Assembly (NCBI RefSeq): GCF_019645815.1
Contig: NZ_CP080997.1
Coordinates: 682,001 to 746,000 of the forward strand
Length of the DNA stretch: 64,000 bases
From: Mycolicibacter heraklionensis
Lineage (GTDB): Bacteria > Actinomycetota > Actinomycetes > Mycobacteriales > Mycobacteriaceae
Reading direction: 5' to 3'
The notes beneath the pieces were generated by a model that worked only from the letters and a program-made list of their open reading frames with translations, ran no database searches and was not told the DNA's origin. Of this stretch, positions 50,815 through 60,123 are shown piece by piece (the stretch's first letter is position 1; every line of letters begins with the position of its first letter). Made by a program: the position numbers and the translations under genes.

Positions 50815-51810
50815 GTGGCCAGCCAATTAAGTTGTCTGGAAATTTGCGCTGGCGCCGGCGGACAGTCGCTCGGCTTGGAGTGGGCCGGCTTCGGCCATGA
50901 ACTCGCCGTCGAAATCGAACCTGACGCTTGCCAGACACTGCGGCTCAATCGTCCGTCCTGGAAGATCCACGAAGGCGATGTCCGCCAGATCGACGGGACT
51001 GCGTACCGCGGTATCGATCTTCTGGCAGGCGGAGTTCCGTGCCCGCCATTCTCGATCGCCGGAAAACAACTAGGCCAGGACGACGAGCGTGATCTGTTTC
51101 CTGAGGCGCTTCGCCTCGTTGCAGAAGCTCAGCCCCGGGCGGTCATGCTGGAGAACGTTCGGGGACTATCGACCGCCAAGTTTCACGCGTACCGGAACTC
51201 GATCAAGACGCGACTCCACGAACTGGGTTACGAGTGTGACTGGCAAGTGCTCAATGCCAGCGAATTCGGCGTTCCACAGCTTCGACCCCGATTCATCTTG
51301 GTAGCTGTGCGGCCCGAGTTCTTCGGCCGATTCGCCTGGCCCGGTGCCCGGGGCGCGCCACCCACGGTTGGCGAAACGCTTCACAACCTGATGGCTCGTG
51401 ACGGATGGCCGGGTGCAGATTTGTGGGCGGAACGTGCTGATGGCATTGGTCCAACCATCGTTGGCGGATCGCGTAAACATGGCGGACCTGACCTCGGGCC
51501 GACACGCGCGCGTGCAGCCTGGCTCGAACTTGGTGTTGATGGCAAGGGGCTCGCGGATCACGGACCTGATGAACTCACGCCGATTGGCCATGTACCGCGG
51601 CTGACCCTCGAAATGGCTGCAGCGATACAGGGATTCCCGCGAGAATGGCGCTTCTTCGGTCGCAAGACTGCGGCGTACCGCCAGATCGGTAATGCATTCC
51701 CGCCGCCGGTCGCGGAGGCAGTTGGGTTGGCAATCCGGTCCGCGATTACCGGGCGCGCCGCAAGGCGAAAACAGCGGCTGACCAACCTTCGCGCCGTGGC
51801 TAGCGCATAG
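50815..51810 (+). CDS. DNA (cytosine-5)-methyltransferase of a NaeI-type R-M system
   Basis: 331 aa from GTG. Motif [18 protein letters not shown], motif IV GGVPCPPFSIAGKQ (catalytic Cys76), motif VI MLENVRGL, motif VIII QLRPRFILVAV, motifs IX–X IQGFPREW and YRQIGNAFPPPVAEAVG. Next to a NaeI-like nuclease, so the expected site is GCCGGC (inferred from the partner). Confidence 0.92.
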   Translation: MASQLSCLEICAGAGGQSLGLEWAGFGHELAVEIEPDACQTLRLNRPSWKIHEGDVRQIDGTAYRGIDLLAGGVPCPPFSIAGKQLGQDDERDLFPEALRLVAEAQPRAVMLENVRGLSTAKFHAYRNSIKTRLHELGYECDWQVLNASEFGVPQLRPRFILVAVRPEFFGRFAWPGARGAPPTVGETLHNLMARDGWPGADLWAERADGIGPTIVGGSRKHGGPDLGPTRARAAWLELGVDGKGLADHGPDELTPIGHVPRLTLEMAAAIQGFPREWRFFGRKTAAYRQIGNAFPPPVAEAVGLAIRSAITGRAARRKQRLTNLRAVASA

Positions 51811-51847
51811 GACGACGTCCGCAGCGTGGCTCCGCGGAGCGACGGTC

Positions 51848-52891
51848 GTGTCTCCCATGTGGTTGGCTGGATCTTGGGACTACCCTTTGCGATCAGAGAC
51901 TGCAAAGGCGGATTGGGTGATTGATGTCGCGTGGCCGTCCCGGCCTGATCCGGAACTCGACGCTGTCATCGATGAGCTTTACAGGCTGGACCCCACCGGT
52001 GATCGGGTGGCCGTCGTGCTCCGCGATACTTTCGATCAGCTGTATGACGGTCAGCGCACCGGCCGCTGGAACTTCAACGACCTCCACAAGACTGAAAAGA
52101 CTCACATGGGAACACTTGTGGAGATCAACCTGCACCGTGAGTTCGACTTCGACGATGGTGACACGACCGACTATCGGATTGTGGGTTTCCAGGTTGACTG
52201 CAAGTACTCGATGAAGGCGTTCGGATGGATGTTGCCCCCGGAGGTCATCGATCAGGTCGCCCTGCTCTTAACTGCGAATGACGAGGCATCGACTTGGCGA
52301 GCTGGCGTCGTGCGAGTGGTCCCCGATGCAACACGTCCTGCGCAGAACCGTGATGGGAAGACGTCGCTGTCAGTGTTCGGGCGTCAGGCAATTCGATGGC
52401 TCTGGCCGGATCATCCGGGCTTGGCGCCGAACTTGTTTTATCAGCTTGACTCAGCGACGCGGGACTCGATATTCAATGCACGGTCGAGGAGTGGCAGGCA
52501 CGGCCAGGCGCGAGTCAACGAACTATTTCGCAGAGTGCACGGGCAAATCGTCCGTCGCTCCGAGCTGGCGACTGTCGCGCAGCAAGACGATTTCATGAAA
52601 CGAGCACGGGGCAATGGGGGTGCTAGAACGGCCCTGCGGTCCGAGGGTATATTGGTTCTGGGACATCAGGAGAACGATCCACTGGTCGCCGGCGCACTGG
52701 GGCTACCAGTGCCGCGGAAAGGCGAATTCGTTGCTGCGCGGGTAATTCCGGCCTCTCCGGGCCGCACCAATCCCGCCGCTGAAATTGGTGGCGAACTCTG
52801 GGTGGTGGCACGCCCCGGTGACCCTGTCGTGTCGGCGCCTGAGGTTGGTCGAGGGTGTCGTATCGCGAGTAAGCCATCCGCGATAATTTAG
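51848..52891 (+). CDS. NaeI-family type II restriction endonuclease
   Basis: 347 aa from GTG at 51848 (ATG 51857 possible). The catalytic set of NaeI is present at exact spacing: Glu92 (LVEINLHREF), Asp108 (TTDYRIVGF) and Asp117-Cys-Lys119 (QVDCKYS). Then RDGKTSLSVFGRQAIRWLWP and, in the DNA-effector domain, VTELFRRVHG-like RVNELFRRVHGQIVRR, QQDDFMKRARGNGGARTALR. NaeI cuts GCCGGC after binding a second site. It lies 37 bp after the methyltransferase on the same strand. Confidence 0.92.
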   Translation: MSPMWLAGSWDYPLRSETAKADWVIDVAWPSRPDPELDAVIDELYRLDPTGDRVAVVLRDTFDQLYDGQRTGRWNFNDLHKTEKTHMGTLVEINLHREFDFDDGDTTDYRIVGFQVDCKYSMKAFGWMLPPEVIDQVALLLTANDEASTWRAGVVRVVPDATRPAQNRDGKTSLSVFGRQAIRWLWPDHPGLAPNLFYQLDSATRDSIFNARSRSGRHGQARVNELFRRVHGQIVRRSELATVAQQDDFMKRARGNGGARTALRSEGILVLGHQENDPLVAGALGLPVPRKGEFVAARVIPASPGRTNPAAEIGGELWVVARPGDPVVSAPEVGRGCRIASKPSAII

Positions 52892-52943
52892 TTCTGGCAT
52901 GATACTGACTAACAGCATCACAGCGGCGGCTGTGGGACGCTGA

Positions 52944-53684
52944 TTACTCGGTGATTTCGTCTTTAACTCGGTTCCGCAAGTCAGCGGGCAACTGCCGATA
53001 CGAGGTCCACACCCGGTCGAGTGGGGTCGGGCCGCGTCGATCTCGCCTCACCCAAAGGACGAGGCGCTGATGGTCTTCTTCGGATAGCGCGCGGATATTC
53101 GAAAGCAGAATCTGAATGTCATTGGGGCCCGCCCCAGCCTGGCCCGATTTACATCTGCGGCATTGCGTTACGAAATGATCTAAACTCCCGCTCGATTCTG
53201 ACGCAGACAATCTAGTAACCGCGAGAACCGCGGTCTCGTAGTCACGGTCAGGATAGGTTTCGCCCCCAGCGATGCCACAGATGGTGCATTGATAGCCGTC
53301 CCTTTCGAGTACGTCTCGTCGTTCCTTGGCTGGAAGTATCGAGGCTCCGCCCTTGCGCCGCTCAGCAGGATCCCACACTCGCAGGCCTTGTTTCACAAAA
53401 CGCTGCTCTTCCGGCCGCAGGGACGCATCCTCGGTGTGGCTGCGAATGACCCATCCATAGTCCCGAAGATCCCGAATGCGGCGGTCAATCTGGGAGATGC
53501 CGGGGAACGCCTGCCGGAGCTGCTCTTTTGTAAAGGTGTTGCCGATACCAACCTGGTTCGCCAGCCAGAGCGCACCCTTAACCATCGTGCCGGCCTTCTG
53601 GAAGCGGGAGTCGTCGAGTCGTGGAGTCTCCATCAGGAGATCTTGACACGCTCGCCAGCGAGCGAGCCGACCGTCGGCGGGCAA
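52944..53684 (-). CDS. HNH-endonuclease-like protein with zinc cysteines
   Basis: 246 aa from TTG at 53684 (ATG 53633 possible). The N-terminal half has a winged-helix-like segment (NTFTKEQLRQAFPGISQIDR, RIRDLRDYGWVI). The C-terminal half has KERRDVLERDGYQCTICGIA, an HNH-type start with CxxC, a histidine in SGSLDHFVTQCRRCK and a second CxxC. Convergent with the NaeI gene and divergent from the ParB-like operon. Likely an accessory or modification-dependent nuclease. Confidence 0.72.
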   Translation of the reverse strand: MPADGRLARWRACQDLLMETPRLDDSRFQKAGTMVKGALWLANQVGIGNTFTKEQLRQAFPGISQIDRRIRDLRDYGWVIRSHTEDASLRPEEQRFVKQGLRVWDPAERRKGGASILPAKERRDVLERDGYQCTICGIAGGETYPDRDYETAVLAVTRLSASESSGSLDHFVTQCRRCKSGQAGAGPNDIQILLSNIRALSEEDHQRLVLWVRRDRRGPTPLDRVWTSYRQLPADLRNRVKDEITE

Positions 53685-53757
53685 TGTTCCATATTTGTCC
53701 GATTGCTCTGGTAAGTATGTCCTCGAGACACGTCGAGGGGAATCAAGGAGACTGCGG

Positions 53758-55185
53758 ATGAACTACGTTCTGCCACCGGAGCGAGACAGCATCAAGGAGA
53801 TGGTCAACGCTCGTCTGTGTGATGCAATCGACAGCGACGGTGAGCGGCTGACAGTCGAATGGCGCGGGGGCACCAAGCATCTGCACGTGATTTCGATGCC
53901 GACACAGTCACTGCTTTACAATCCCGACACCCACCGCATTCGTGCGCAGCGCAGCATGAACCCAGAGTTGGATCACGAGCTCTACGCGAATCCGTGGAGC
54001 GAGAAGGCTCAAGGCTACTTGGATTACTTGCTTAAATGCCTGCCATCCGCGCCTGATAAGGTCGATCCAGATTTCATTGCTCTTCGCGACAATTTGGAAA
54101 CATTTGGGCAGAAGGACCCTGGCCTTATAACTGTCGAAGGAGTGCTTGTAAATGGCAATACACGCTGCGCGGCGCTCCGTGAACTAAATGAACAGCATAT
54201 CCGAGTTGCTGTACTGCCAGAGTCCGCAACTTGGGACGATATCAACGAGGTCGAACTTTCTCTCCAGCTGCGAAAAGAGTATCGGCGGGACTACTCTTAC
54301 ATTAACCAACTCCTTGCGATCAACGAACAGCTGGAGCGTGGCAGGGCGCCCGAGGATATAGCTCGACAATTCCATATTAAGACAAAAACCCTTGAGAAGG
54401 ATCGATGGGTGTATGCGACAATTGTGGAAGCCATTGAGCGGAGCAAAGCGGTGGGGGGATCTTCCCTGCGGTTGATTGATTTCGAGGATCATAAAGAGAA
54501 GCTTCACGAACTGCACCGCGTTTACCAGAAGCTTGCCCTGACGGACCCGAGCGCCGCCGAGGCGTTGAAGGAAACACGGCTTGCGCTTCTTGTGCTCGGC
54601 TTCTCGAAGACCGATTTGCGTTTGGCGGAGGACACCTTCTTTGACGACTACCTCGCTGCCAAACTTCCACCTGAGTTGCAGCCGAAGACTGTTGGTGACC
54701 CTTCCGCGCCAACTTCGATACCTGGCCTCAAAGGTGTGACCCTGACAAGCACGGCCGGCCAGGCAGAAGCGAAGGCGCGAGCCTTTGCCAATGAACTGCT
54801 GCAGGCCAGTGCGATCGCGCGTAGTACCGACGCTGACACGGAATCTATAACATCAGCCGCCGCCAAGATCGAGTCTGCGAAAAAGGCTGTTGATCGGGCC
54901 CTCGAGCCTGCCGGCCGCGCCGCACGGCTCCAGAAACGCAAGCTGGCTGCGCCAGAGAGGCTATCCGACGCCGTCGACGACATTCAGCTTTGCGTCAAGG
55001 ATTTGGCCGAGGCGCGGGCAACTTCGGCCATCGACGAAGATGCTTTCGATGATGCGGTAGTTGAATTACACAAGGCACTACAGGCGCTGGGCAAGGAGGC
55101 AGCCAGGACGTTCCCGGAGCCAGGCGACGGGGTTGCCTGGCTACTTGGTGTCATCTCTGCCAAAGCCGATCCTGCTGATGGCTAG
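53758..55185 (+). CDS. ParB/Srx-like domain protein of a defence island
   Basis: 475 aa from ATG at 53758 with AAGGAG before it. Residues 100–160 hold the ParB-like signature (NLETFGQKDPGLITVEGVLV, NGNTRCAALRELNEQHIRVA). Residues 195–250 are helical with an HTH-like stretch (GRAPEDIARQFHIKTKTLEK). The C-terminal 130 residues are Ala-rich helices, probably coiled coil. Not chromosomal ParB. Overlaps the helicase start by 8 bp. Codon use is more AT-rich than the flanks. Confidence 0.8.
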   Translation: MNYVLPPERDSIKEMVNARLCDAIDSDGERLTVEWRGGTKHLHVISMPTQSLLYNPDTHRIRAQRSMNPELDHELYANPWSEKAQGYLDYLLKCLPSAPDKVDPDFIALRDNLETFGQKDPGLITVEGVLVNGNTRCAALRELNEQHIRVAVLPESATWDDINEVELSLQLRKEYRRDYSYINQLLAINEQLERGRAPEDIARQFHIKTKTLEKDRWVYATIVEAIERSKAVGGSSLRLIDFEDHKEKLHELHRVYQKLALTDPSAAEALKETRLALLVLGFSKTDLRLAEDTFFDDYLAAKLPPELQPKTVGDPSAPTSIPGLKGVTLTSTAGQAEAKARAFANELLQASAIARSTDADTESITSAAAKIESAKKAVDRALEPAGRAARLQKRKLAAPERLSDAVDDIQLCVKDLAEARATSAIDEDAFDDAVVELHKALQALGKEAARTFPEPGDGVAWLLGVISAKADPADG

Positions 55186-56998
55186 CCTGGAGTTGATTCT
55201 CGCTGACTCGCCCGGGCGGGTGCGTCTGATAGCGGCAGAACCCTATACGGGTGATCTCAGGAAATTGAGCACGCGCTATCCGAGTGCCCGCCAGCCAACG
55301 CTTGGAACTCTTGAGCTCGAACTGGACGATCTTCTAATTAACCTGGCAGCCCTCGCTTCTTGGCCCGACCCGTTAGGGGTTGAGTGGGAACCCGCGCTGG
55401 CCAAGCTCGTCGAGGATGTCGTCAATGACTCCCAGACGGCCGCTGGCCGACTGTCCCAAGACGTTGTTGCCTCGGCGTCCGAGGTGAGTCCGAATTTGGT
55501 GTCAGGGCTGCTCGGAACTGCTTGGCGGGGGGCGTTGACCGATTTCCAATGCCGCGACATCGCCCGAATTCTGTCTCTCCGACATGGCGCGAATTTTTCG
55601 GTGCCAGGAGCAGGGAAGACGCGGGTAGGCTTAGCCGTCTTCAGTGCGATGAAGCTCGCAGGCCAGGCGGAGAAGTTGTTGATCGTAGGACCGAAATCGA
55701 GTTACGAGGCTTGGCAGTCCGAAAACATAGAGTGCTTCTCTCCGCCGCTCGAAATGCAGGTACTAACCGGAGCCATTAACCCGGCATCAGACGTGCTCAT
55801 CCTCAACTACGAACGCCTGCAGAGTTCGTTGCCGCAGATAATTCCTTGGCTCAGGCAGCACCGCACCTTGGTGATTTTGGACGAAGCTCACCGGATGAAG
55901 CGTGGGGCCGAAGGTGTCTATGGCAGTGCGTGTCTCACTATCGCGCCCTTCGCCAGTCGTCGGTTGGTTCTTACGGGAACCCCGGCGCCAAACGGCGCCA
56001 GAGATCTCGAGAGCCTCTTCGCCTTTGTATGGCCTGGACACGGGCGTCAAGTTGTCAGTCGTGCCGTTGCTGGAGGCGATCTCGCCCGGGCCAGCCAGGT
56101 TTTGAAGCCACTGTTTACGCGCACTACGAAACACGAACTAGCGATTCCAGATCCGATCACCACGCAGCGTGTGCTGGAGCTACCGTCGGTGCACCGTGAG
56201 ATATATGACGCCTTGGTCGGTCAGTACTCAGCGCGGGCGGCCATGGCGTCAACTGACTTCCAGCAACTTGGCCGCATTATTGTCTACCTTCTCATGGCGG
56301 CAACGACGCCTGCCCTCCTGTCGGTAGGGACTACCAGGTACGAGCCGCTTGCGTACCAGGTTCCACCGCTTGAGCCCCCGGCTGGGTCGGACTTGGCCCT
56401 ACTGATGCGCGACTTGCCGAGCTACGAGATATCACCGAAATACAAAGAGGCCGTCGCAATCGTTGCACAGAACGCTTCTCAAGGACGTAAGACGTTGGTT
56501 TGGTCGACGTTTATTCGCAGCCTCAACACCCTGGCTGAGTTGCTACGCGAGTACGCGCCTGCGGTCGTCCACGGCGGTACACCAAACCGGGCTGACGAGA
56601 TCGCGAGATTCCGCCGAGCAGATTCGGGATGCTTTGTACTGCTATCGAATCCGGCGACCCTCGGCGAGGGCATCAGCCTTCACCATGAATGCCACGACGC
56701 CGTATACGTCGACCGCGACTTTGCAGCTGGCAAGTATCTTCAGAGTCTGGACCGGATACACAGGCTGGGTCTGCCATCCGACGCCGAGACCCGCATCACG
56801 GTGCTCGTCAGCGAGCGGACAATCGATGAGGTCGTTTCTCAGCGTCTACAGACGAAATTGAACTTCATGGGGACCATTCTCGATGACCCGGCAGTTCAGC
56901 GATTGGCCGATCTGGACGAAGAGCCGGCAATCGGTGCAGGTCTAGACAACGGTGACTTCCAGGCAATCCTGGGCTACCTCGATGCCAATTCCACGTAG
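55178..56998 (+). CDS. SF2/SNF2-type DNA helicase of a defence island
   Basis: 606 aa from ATG at 55178. Motif I SVPGAGKTRVG (residues 142–151), Ia LLIVGPKSSYEAW, II LVILDEAHRM (DEAH 235–238), III LTGTPAPNGARDLESLF, and in the second RecA lobe TLVWSTFIRS, VVHGGTPN, LLSNPATLGEGISL and VI QSLDRIHRLG. ATP-dependent DNA translocase. Overlaps its neighbours on both sides (8 and 17 bp), so the three proteins are made together. Confidence 0.9.
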   Translation: MASLELILADSPGRVRLIAAEPYTGDLRKLSTRYPSARQPTLGTLELELDDLLINLAALASWPDPLGVEWEPALAKLVEDVVNDSQTAAGRLSQDVVASASEVSPNLVSGLLGTAWRGALTDFQCRDIARILSLRHGANFSVPGAGKTRVGLAVFSAMKLAGQAEKLLIVGPKSSYEAWQSENIECFSPPLEMQVLTGAINPASDVLILNYERLQSSLPQIIPWLRQHRTLVILDEAHRMKRGAEGVYGSACLTIAPFASRRLVLTGTPAPNGARDLESLFAFVWPGHGRQVVSRAVAGGDLARASQVLKPLFTRTTKHELAIPDPITTQRVLELPSVHREIYDALVGQYSARAAMASTDFQQLGRIIVYLLMAATTPALLSVGTTRYEPLAYQVPPLEPPAGSDLALLMRDLPSYEISPKYKEAVAIVAQNASQGRKTLVWSTFIRSLNTLAELLREYAPAVVHGGTPNRADEIARFRRADSGCFVLLSNPATLGEGISLHHECHDAVYVDRDFAAGKYLQSLDRIHRLGLPSDAETRITVLVSERTIDEVVSQRLQTKLNFMGTILDDPAVQRLADLDEEPAIGAGLDNGDFQAILGYLDANST

Positions 56999-57830
56999 TT
57001 CACTACTACGCGCTGCACTTCGATGGCTTGAGCTGCGTCCGCACAACTCGCCTGAGCGATGCCAGGCGATCCTTACCAACACCGCGAAATATGCCGATCT
57101 GACCCCGTCGCAGTACTACGAAGCGCGTCAATGGCTACTGCAGCACGAGATAGAGTTAGCTGCTGCTACCGTGGGCCAATTGCCTGCTGGTCCGACGGTT
57201 TTCACGGCGGCGATCATGGACGCAGTCTGGTTCTCCGATGCGAGTCAAGTAATTTCGGCTCCCGAAGAATTGCCGCTGGATGCAATCGAGGCGGCCGAAG
57301 TCTGTGGCATAGCCGAGGATTACGCATACGCACTGATACGTCACCACCACGGCTTGATTGATACAGCCCGCCGCAAAAGCGTTGGGGATGCGGGAGAGCG
57401 TCTACTCGCCGAGTTACTTCGGACTTGTACAACTTGTCATGTTGAACATGTCGCAGCCTGGTCTGACGGGTACGGGTTCGACATATCCCTTACAGGCACT
57501 ATAGATCTCCACCTCGAAGTTAAGACAACGGTGAAGTTGAACCAGAATGTCATCTACCTCAGCAGGCATGAGTTCGAAACGATGGTTCGCGATCCGCTTT
57601 GGCGGTTGGTCTTCGTCAGGCTCGGTGGCGACGGGGCGCTTGAGAAGATCTGCACTGTAGATACCGCCTGGCTCCTGAATTCGGCGCCCGTTGATTCGGT
57701 GCCGGGCATGGTTGACTGGCAATCGATCAGAGTAAATGTTCCTGAATCGCAACTTAGGCCGGGGCTGGGGGATATACGGAACGCAATTATCGATGCAGAA
57801 TTATACCCGGTTGGTCTCTTAATTAGCTGA
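56982..57830 (+). CDS. DUF3883-like PD-(D/E)XK nuclease-domain protein
   Basis: 282 aa from ATG at 56982. Residues 1–125 are helical and unrecognised. Residues 134–200 show GDAGERLLAELLR (Glu140), SDGYGFDISLTG (Asp167) and LHLEVKTT (Glu179-x-Lys181), the PD-(D/E)XK arrangement of DUF3883 nucleases found in defence loci. Last gene of the ParB–helicase–nuclease operon. 400 bp follow without a gene: nothing up to the left IS end at 58088, then the IS256 leader. Confidence 0.78.
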   Translation: MPIPRSSLLRAALRWLELRPHNSPERCQAILTNTAKYADLTPSQYYEARQWLLQHEIELAAATVGQLPAGPTVFTAAIMDAVWFSDASQVISAPEELPLDAIEAAEVCGIAEDYAYALIRHHHGLIDTARRKSVGDAGERLLAELLRTCTTCHVEHVAAWSDGYGFDISLTGTIDLHLEVKTTVKLNQNVIYLSRHEFETMVRDPLWRLVFVRLGGDGALEKICTVDTAWLLNSAPVDSVPGMVDWQSIRVNVPESQLRPGLGDIRNAIIDAELYPVGLLIS

Positions 57831-58087
57831 GCCGACCTGCTATTCATTTGGCCTTCCCCACCGATGATCGCAACTCGTCTGAACCGAGTTGGGTTGACCT
57901 CGTGAACTGGTCCACGGCGAACGAGATTCGTTCATTGGTGGGTGCAGGTGGCAGTGTAGCTGGCGTGCCCCCGGTGAATGAGTCCGGCGTGTTTTAGAGT
58001 CCTTTGGCCCCGGGCACCCCAGGTCAACGCGCCACGTATTTCAGGAATCACCGAATGTGACCCAAGTCAGGTCAGGGATCGGGGTAA

Positions 58088-59536
58088 GTCCCCTGGGGTG
58101 GTGGGGTTTCGGGAGGCGGTCCGGCCAGGGTTGAAGGTCCCGGGTGTGTCGGTGCCGGTGTTGGGGTGGGCCATCGCGTAGTGATCGGTGAGTTACCTAC
58201 CAAGTGACTCAACAGGAAGACACACGACGCGATGACCCAGAACCATTCTGCCCTGCTGGCCCAGCTCGATGCACTCAAGTCCGCCGACTCCGGTGCGGTG
58301 TTCGCTGAGCTGATCCGCGCCGGGCTGCAGGCGCTGATCGAGGCCGAGGCCACCGAGGCGATCGGGGCCGGCCGCTACGAGCGCACCGGCGGGCGTAGCA
58401 CGCAGCGCAACGGGCACCGCCCCAAGACGGTGGCCACAACCGCCGGCGATATCGAGGTGGGCATCCCCAAGCTGCGGGCCGGCTCGTTTTTCCCGTCGCT
58501 GCTGGAACGCCGCCGCCGCATCGACAAGGCCCTGCACGCGGTGATCATGGAGGCCTACGTGCACGGGGTGTCCACGCGCAGCGTCGATGACCTGGTAGCC
58601 GCGATGGGCGTCGAATCCGGGGTGTCCAAGTCGGAGGTCTCCCGGATCTGCGCCGGCCTCGATACCGAGATCGAGGCGTTTCGCACCCGCAGCCTGGCTC
58701 ACACGCAGTTTCCGTACGTGTTCTGCGACGCCACGTTCTGCAAGGTGCGGGTCGGGGCGCATGTGGTCTCCCAGGCCCTGGTGGTGGCCACCGGGGTCTC
58801 GATCGACGGCACCCGCGAGGTGCTGGGCACCGCTGTCGGCGATAGCGAGTCCTTCGAGTTCTGGCGGGAGTTCCTCGCCTCGCTCAAATCGCGTGGTCTG
58901 TCCGGGGTGCACCTGGTGATTTCCGATGCCCATGCGGGCTTGAAAGCTGCGGTGGCCCAACAGTTCAGTGGGTCGTCGTGGCAGCGGTGCCGGGTGCATT
59001 TCATGCGTAACCTGCACACCGCCGTGGCCGCGAAGCATGCCCCCGCGGTGACCGCGGCGGTCAAGACGATCTTCGCCCACACCGACCCCGAGGGAGTCGG
59101 CGACCAGTGGGACCGCGTCGCCGACACCCTCGCCGAATCGTTTCCGAAGGTCGCGGCCATGATGGGCGAGGCCAAGACCGATGTGCTGGCGTTCACCGCG
59201 TTCCCGAAGGCCCACTGGCAGAAGATCTGGTCGAACAACCCCATAGAACGGTTGAACAAGGAGATCAAGCGCCGGGCCGATGTCGTGGAGATCTTCCCCA
59301 ACCCCGCGGCGTTCCTGCGCCTGGCGACGGCGGTAGTCATCGAAGCCCACGACGAATGGCAGGTCACCCGCCGCTATCTCTCCGATGTCTCCATGGACGA
59401 ACTACGCACCGTCATCGCCAAGAAACACACCGCCGAAGCGCTTGCCAAACAACACCAAATCGCTTAGCGTTCACCATGACTCGTCGATCACGACGCATGA
59501 ACCACGTCCGATCCGAAGTCCACCACTCCACGGGAC
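58088..59536 (+). mobile_element. IS256-family insertion sequence
   Basis: About 1.45 kb. Terminal inverted repeats: GTCCCCTGGGGTGGTGG at 58088–58104 and, inverted, GTCCCGTGGAGTGGTGG at 59520–59536 (15/17, similarity continuing a few bases). One transposase gene inside. No target-site duplication is visible: the left flank is ...CGGGGTAA and the right flank GCTATCAG. Confidence 0.8.
58232..59467 (+). CDS. IS256-family (mutator-type) transposase
   Basis: 411 aa. Mutator-type DDE transposase: GRYERTGGRSTQRNGHRPKT, IPKLRAGSFFPSLLERRRR, VHGVSTRSVDDLVAAMGV, the first Asp in YVFCDATFCKV, the second in LVISDAHAGLKAA, WQRCRVHFMRNL, and the Glu in IWSNNPIERLNKEIKRR. Full family length and uninterrupted, so potentially active. 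Confidence 0.95.
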   Translation: MTQNHSALLAQLDALKSADSGAVFAELIRAGLQALIEAEATEAIGAGRYERTGGRSTQRNGHRPKTVATTAGDIEVGIPKLRAGSFFPSLLERRRRIDKALHAVIMEAYVHGVSTRSVDDLVAAMGVESGVSKSEVSRICAGLDTEIEAFRTRSLAHTQFPYVFCDATFCKVRVGAHVVSQALVVATGVSIDGTREVLGTAVGDSESFEFWREFLASLKSRGLSGVHLVISDAHAGLKAAVAQQFSGSSWQRCRVHFMRNLHTAVAAKHAPAVTAAVKTIFAHTDPEGVGDQWDRVADTLAESFPKVAAMMGEAKTDVLAFTAFPKAHWQKIWSNNPIERLNKEIKRRADVVEIFPNPAAFLRLATAVVIEAHDEWQVTRRYLSDVSMDELRTVIAKKHTAEALAKQHQIA

Positions 59537-59683
59537 GCTATCAGGGATCGCAGGATATAGTGGTTGAGGTTACGAAAACCCAGGGCGATGCCGCGCAGAT
59601 GTTCTAGGCGGCCATTGATGGCTTCGACGGACCCGTTGGAGGCCCCGATTTGTGTGTAGCTGTGGGACTGGGACAGGTGGGCG
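59537..59683 (-). pseudogene. C-terminal fragment of an ISL3-family transposase
   Basis: The minus-strand frame reads SNGSVEAINGRLEHLRGIAL followed by GFRNLNHYILRSLIA, the conserved C-terminus of ISL3-family transposases. It is cut off exactly at the right end of the IS256 element; the rest of the gene is not in the window. Confidence 0.75.
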
Positions 59684-59685
59684 CG

Positions 59686-60084
59686 CTACAGGACGTTCCC
59701 TATCGCTGTTAGCACCGGTCGCCACGCGTCGATGCAATCGTCAAGATGACGTTGCCCAGGGCTGCTCTTGCCATCGAAGCGATATTGTTCCCAGTCCTTG
59801 GAAAAGTAGATCATGTCAGAGTCCACGTACACGACTCCGTATTTTTTGAGAACGTCCACTGCTGCAGTGAATTTCTCGGGTCTCAGGCCCTGCCTACCTT
59901 GAAATTTTTTGGCGAACACGGCCCTGTCGCCCTGGTGCCCGTGAGATCTCGTCAGATTCATCAGCTTCGACAAGAACCGGACCGCACGTACGTCGAAGTC
60001 CTCGACCTTCGTCGCAGAGTCATTGCGGTAGCTGATCCACGGGTATCGGAGCGGCATCCCGGCTGGGGTGACAATCTCAAAGAT
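59686..60084 (-). pseudogene. Unknown protein gene truncated by the IS3-family insertion
   Basis: The frame (MPLRYPWISYRND from ATG 60057) stays open to 60084, the very edge of the IS3 element (…IFEIVTPAGMPL), so the 5' part has been cut off. About 133 codons remain, including LRPEKFTAAVDVLKKYGVVY and DSDMIYFSKDWEQY. No family recognised; no matching N-terminal part lies on the other side of the IS. Confidence 0.6.
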
Positions 60085-60123
60085 TGAGCCGTCCCGGTAA
60101 GTCCGGGGACTGATTTCCTTGAA

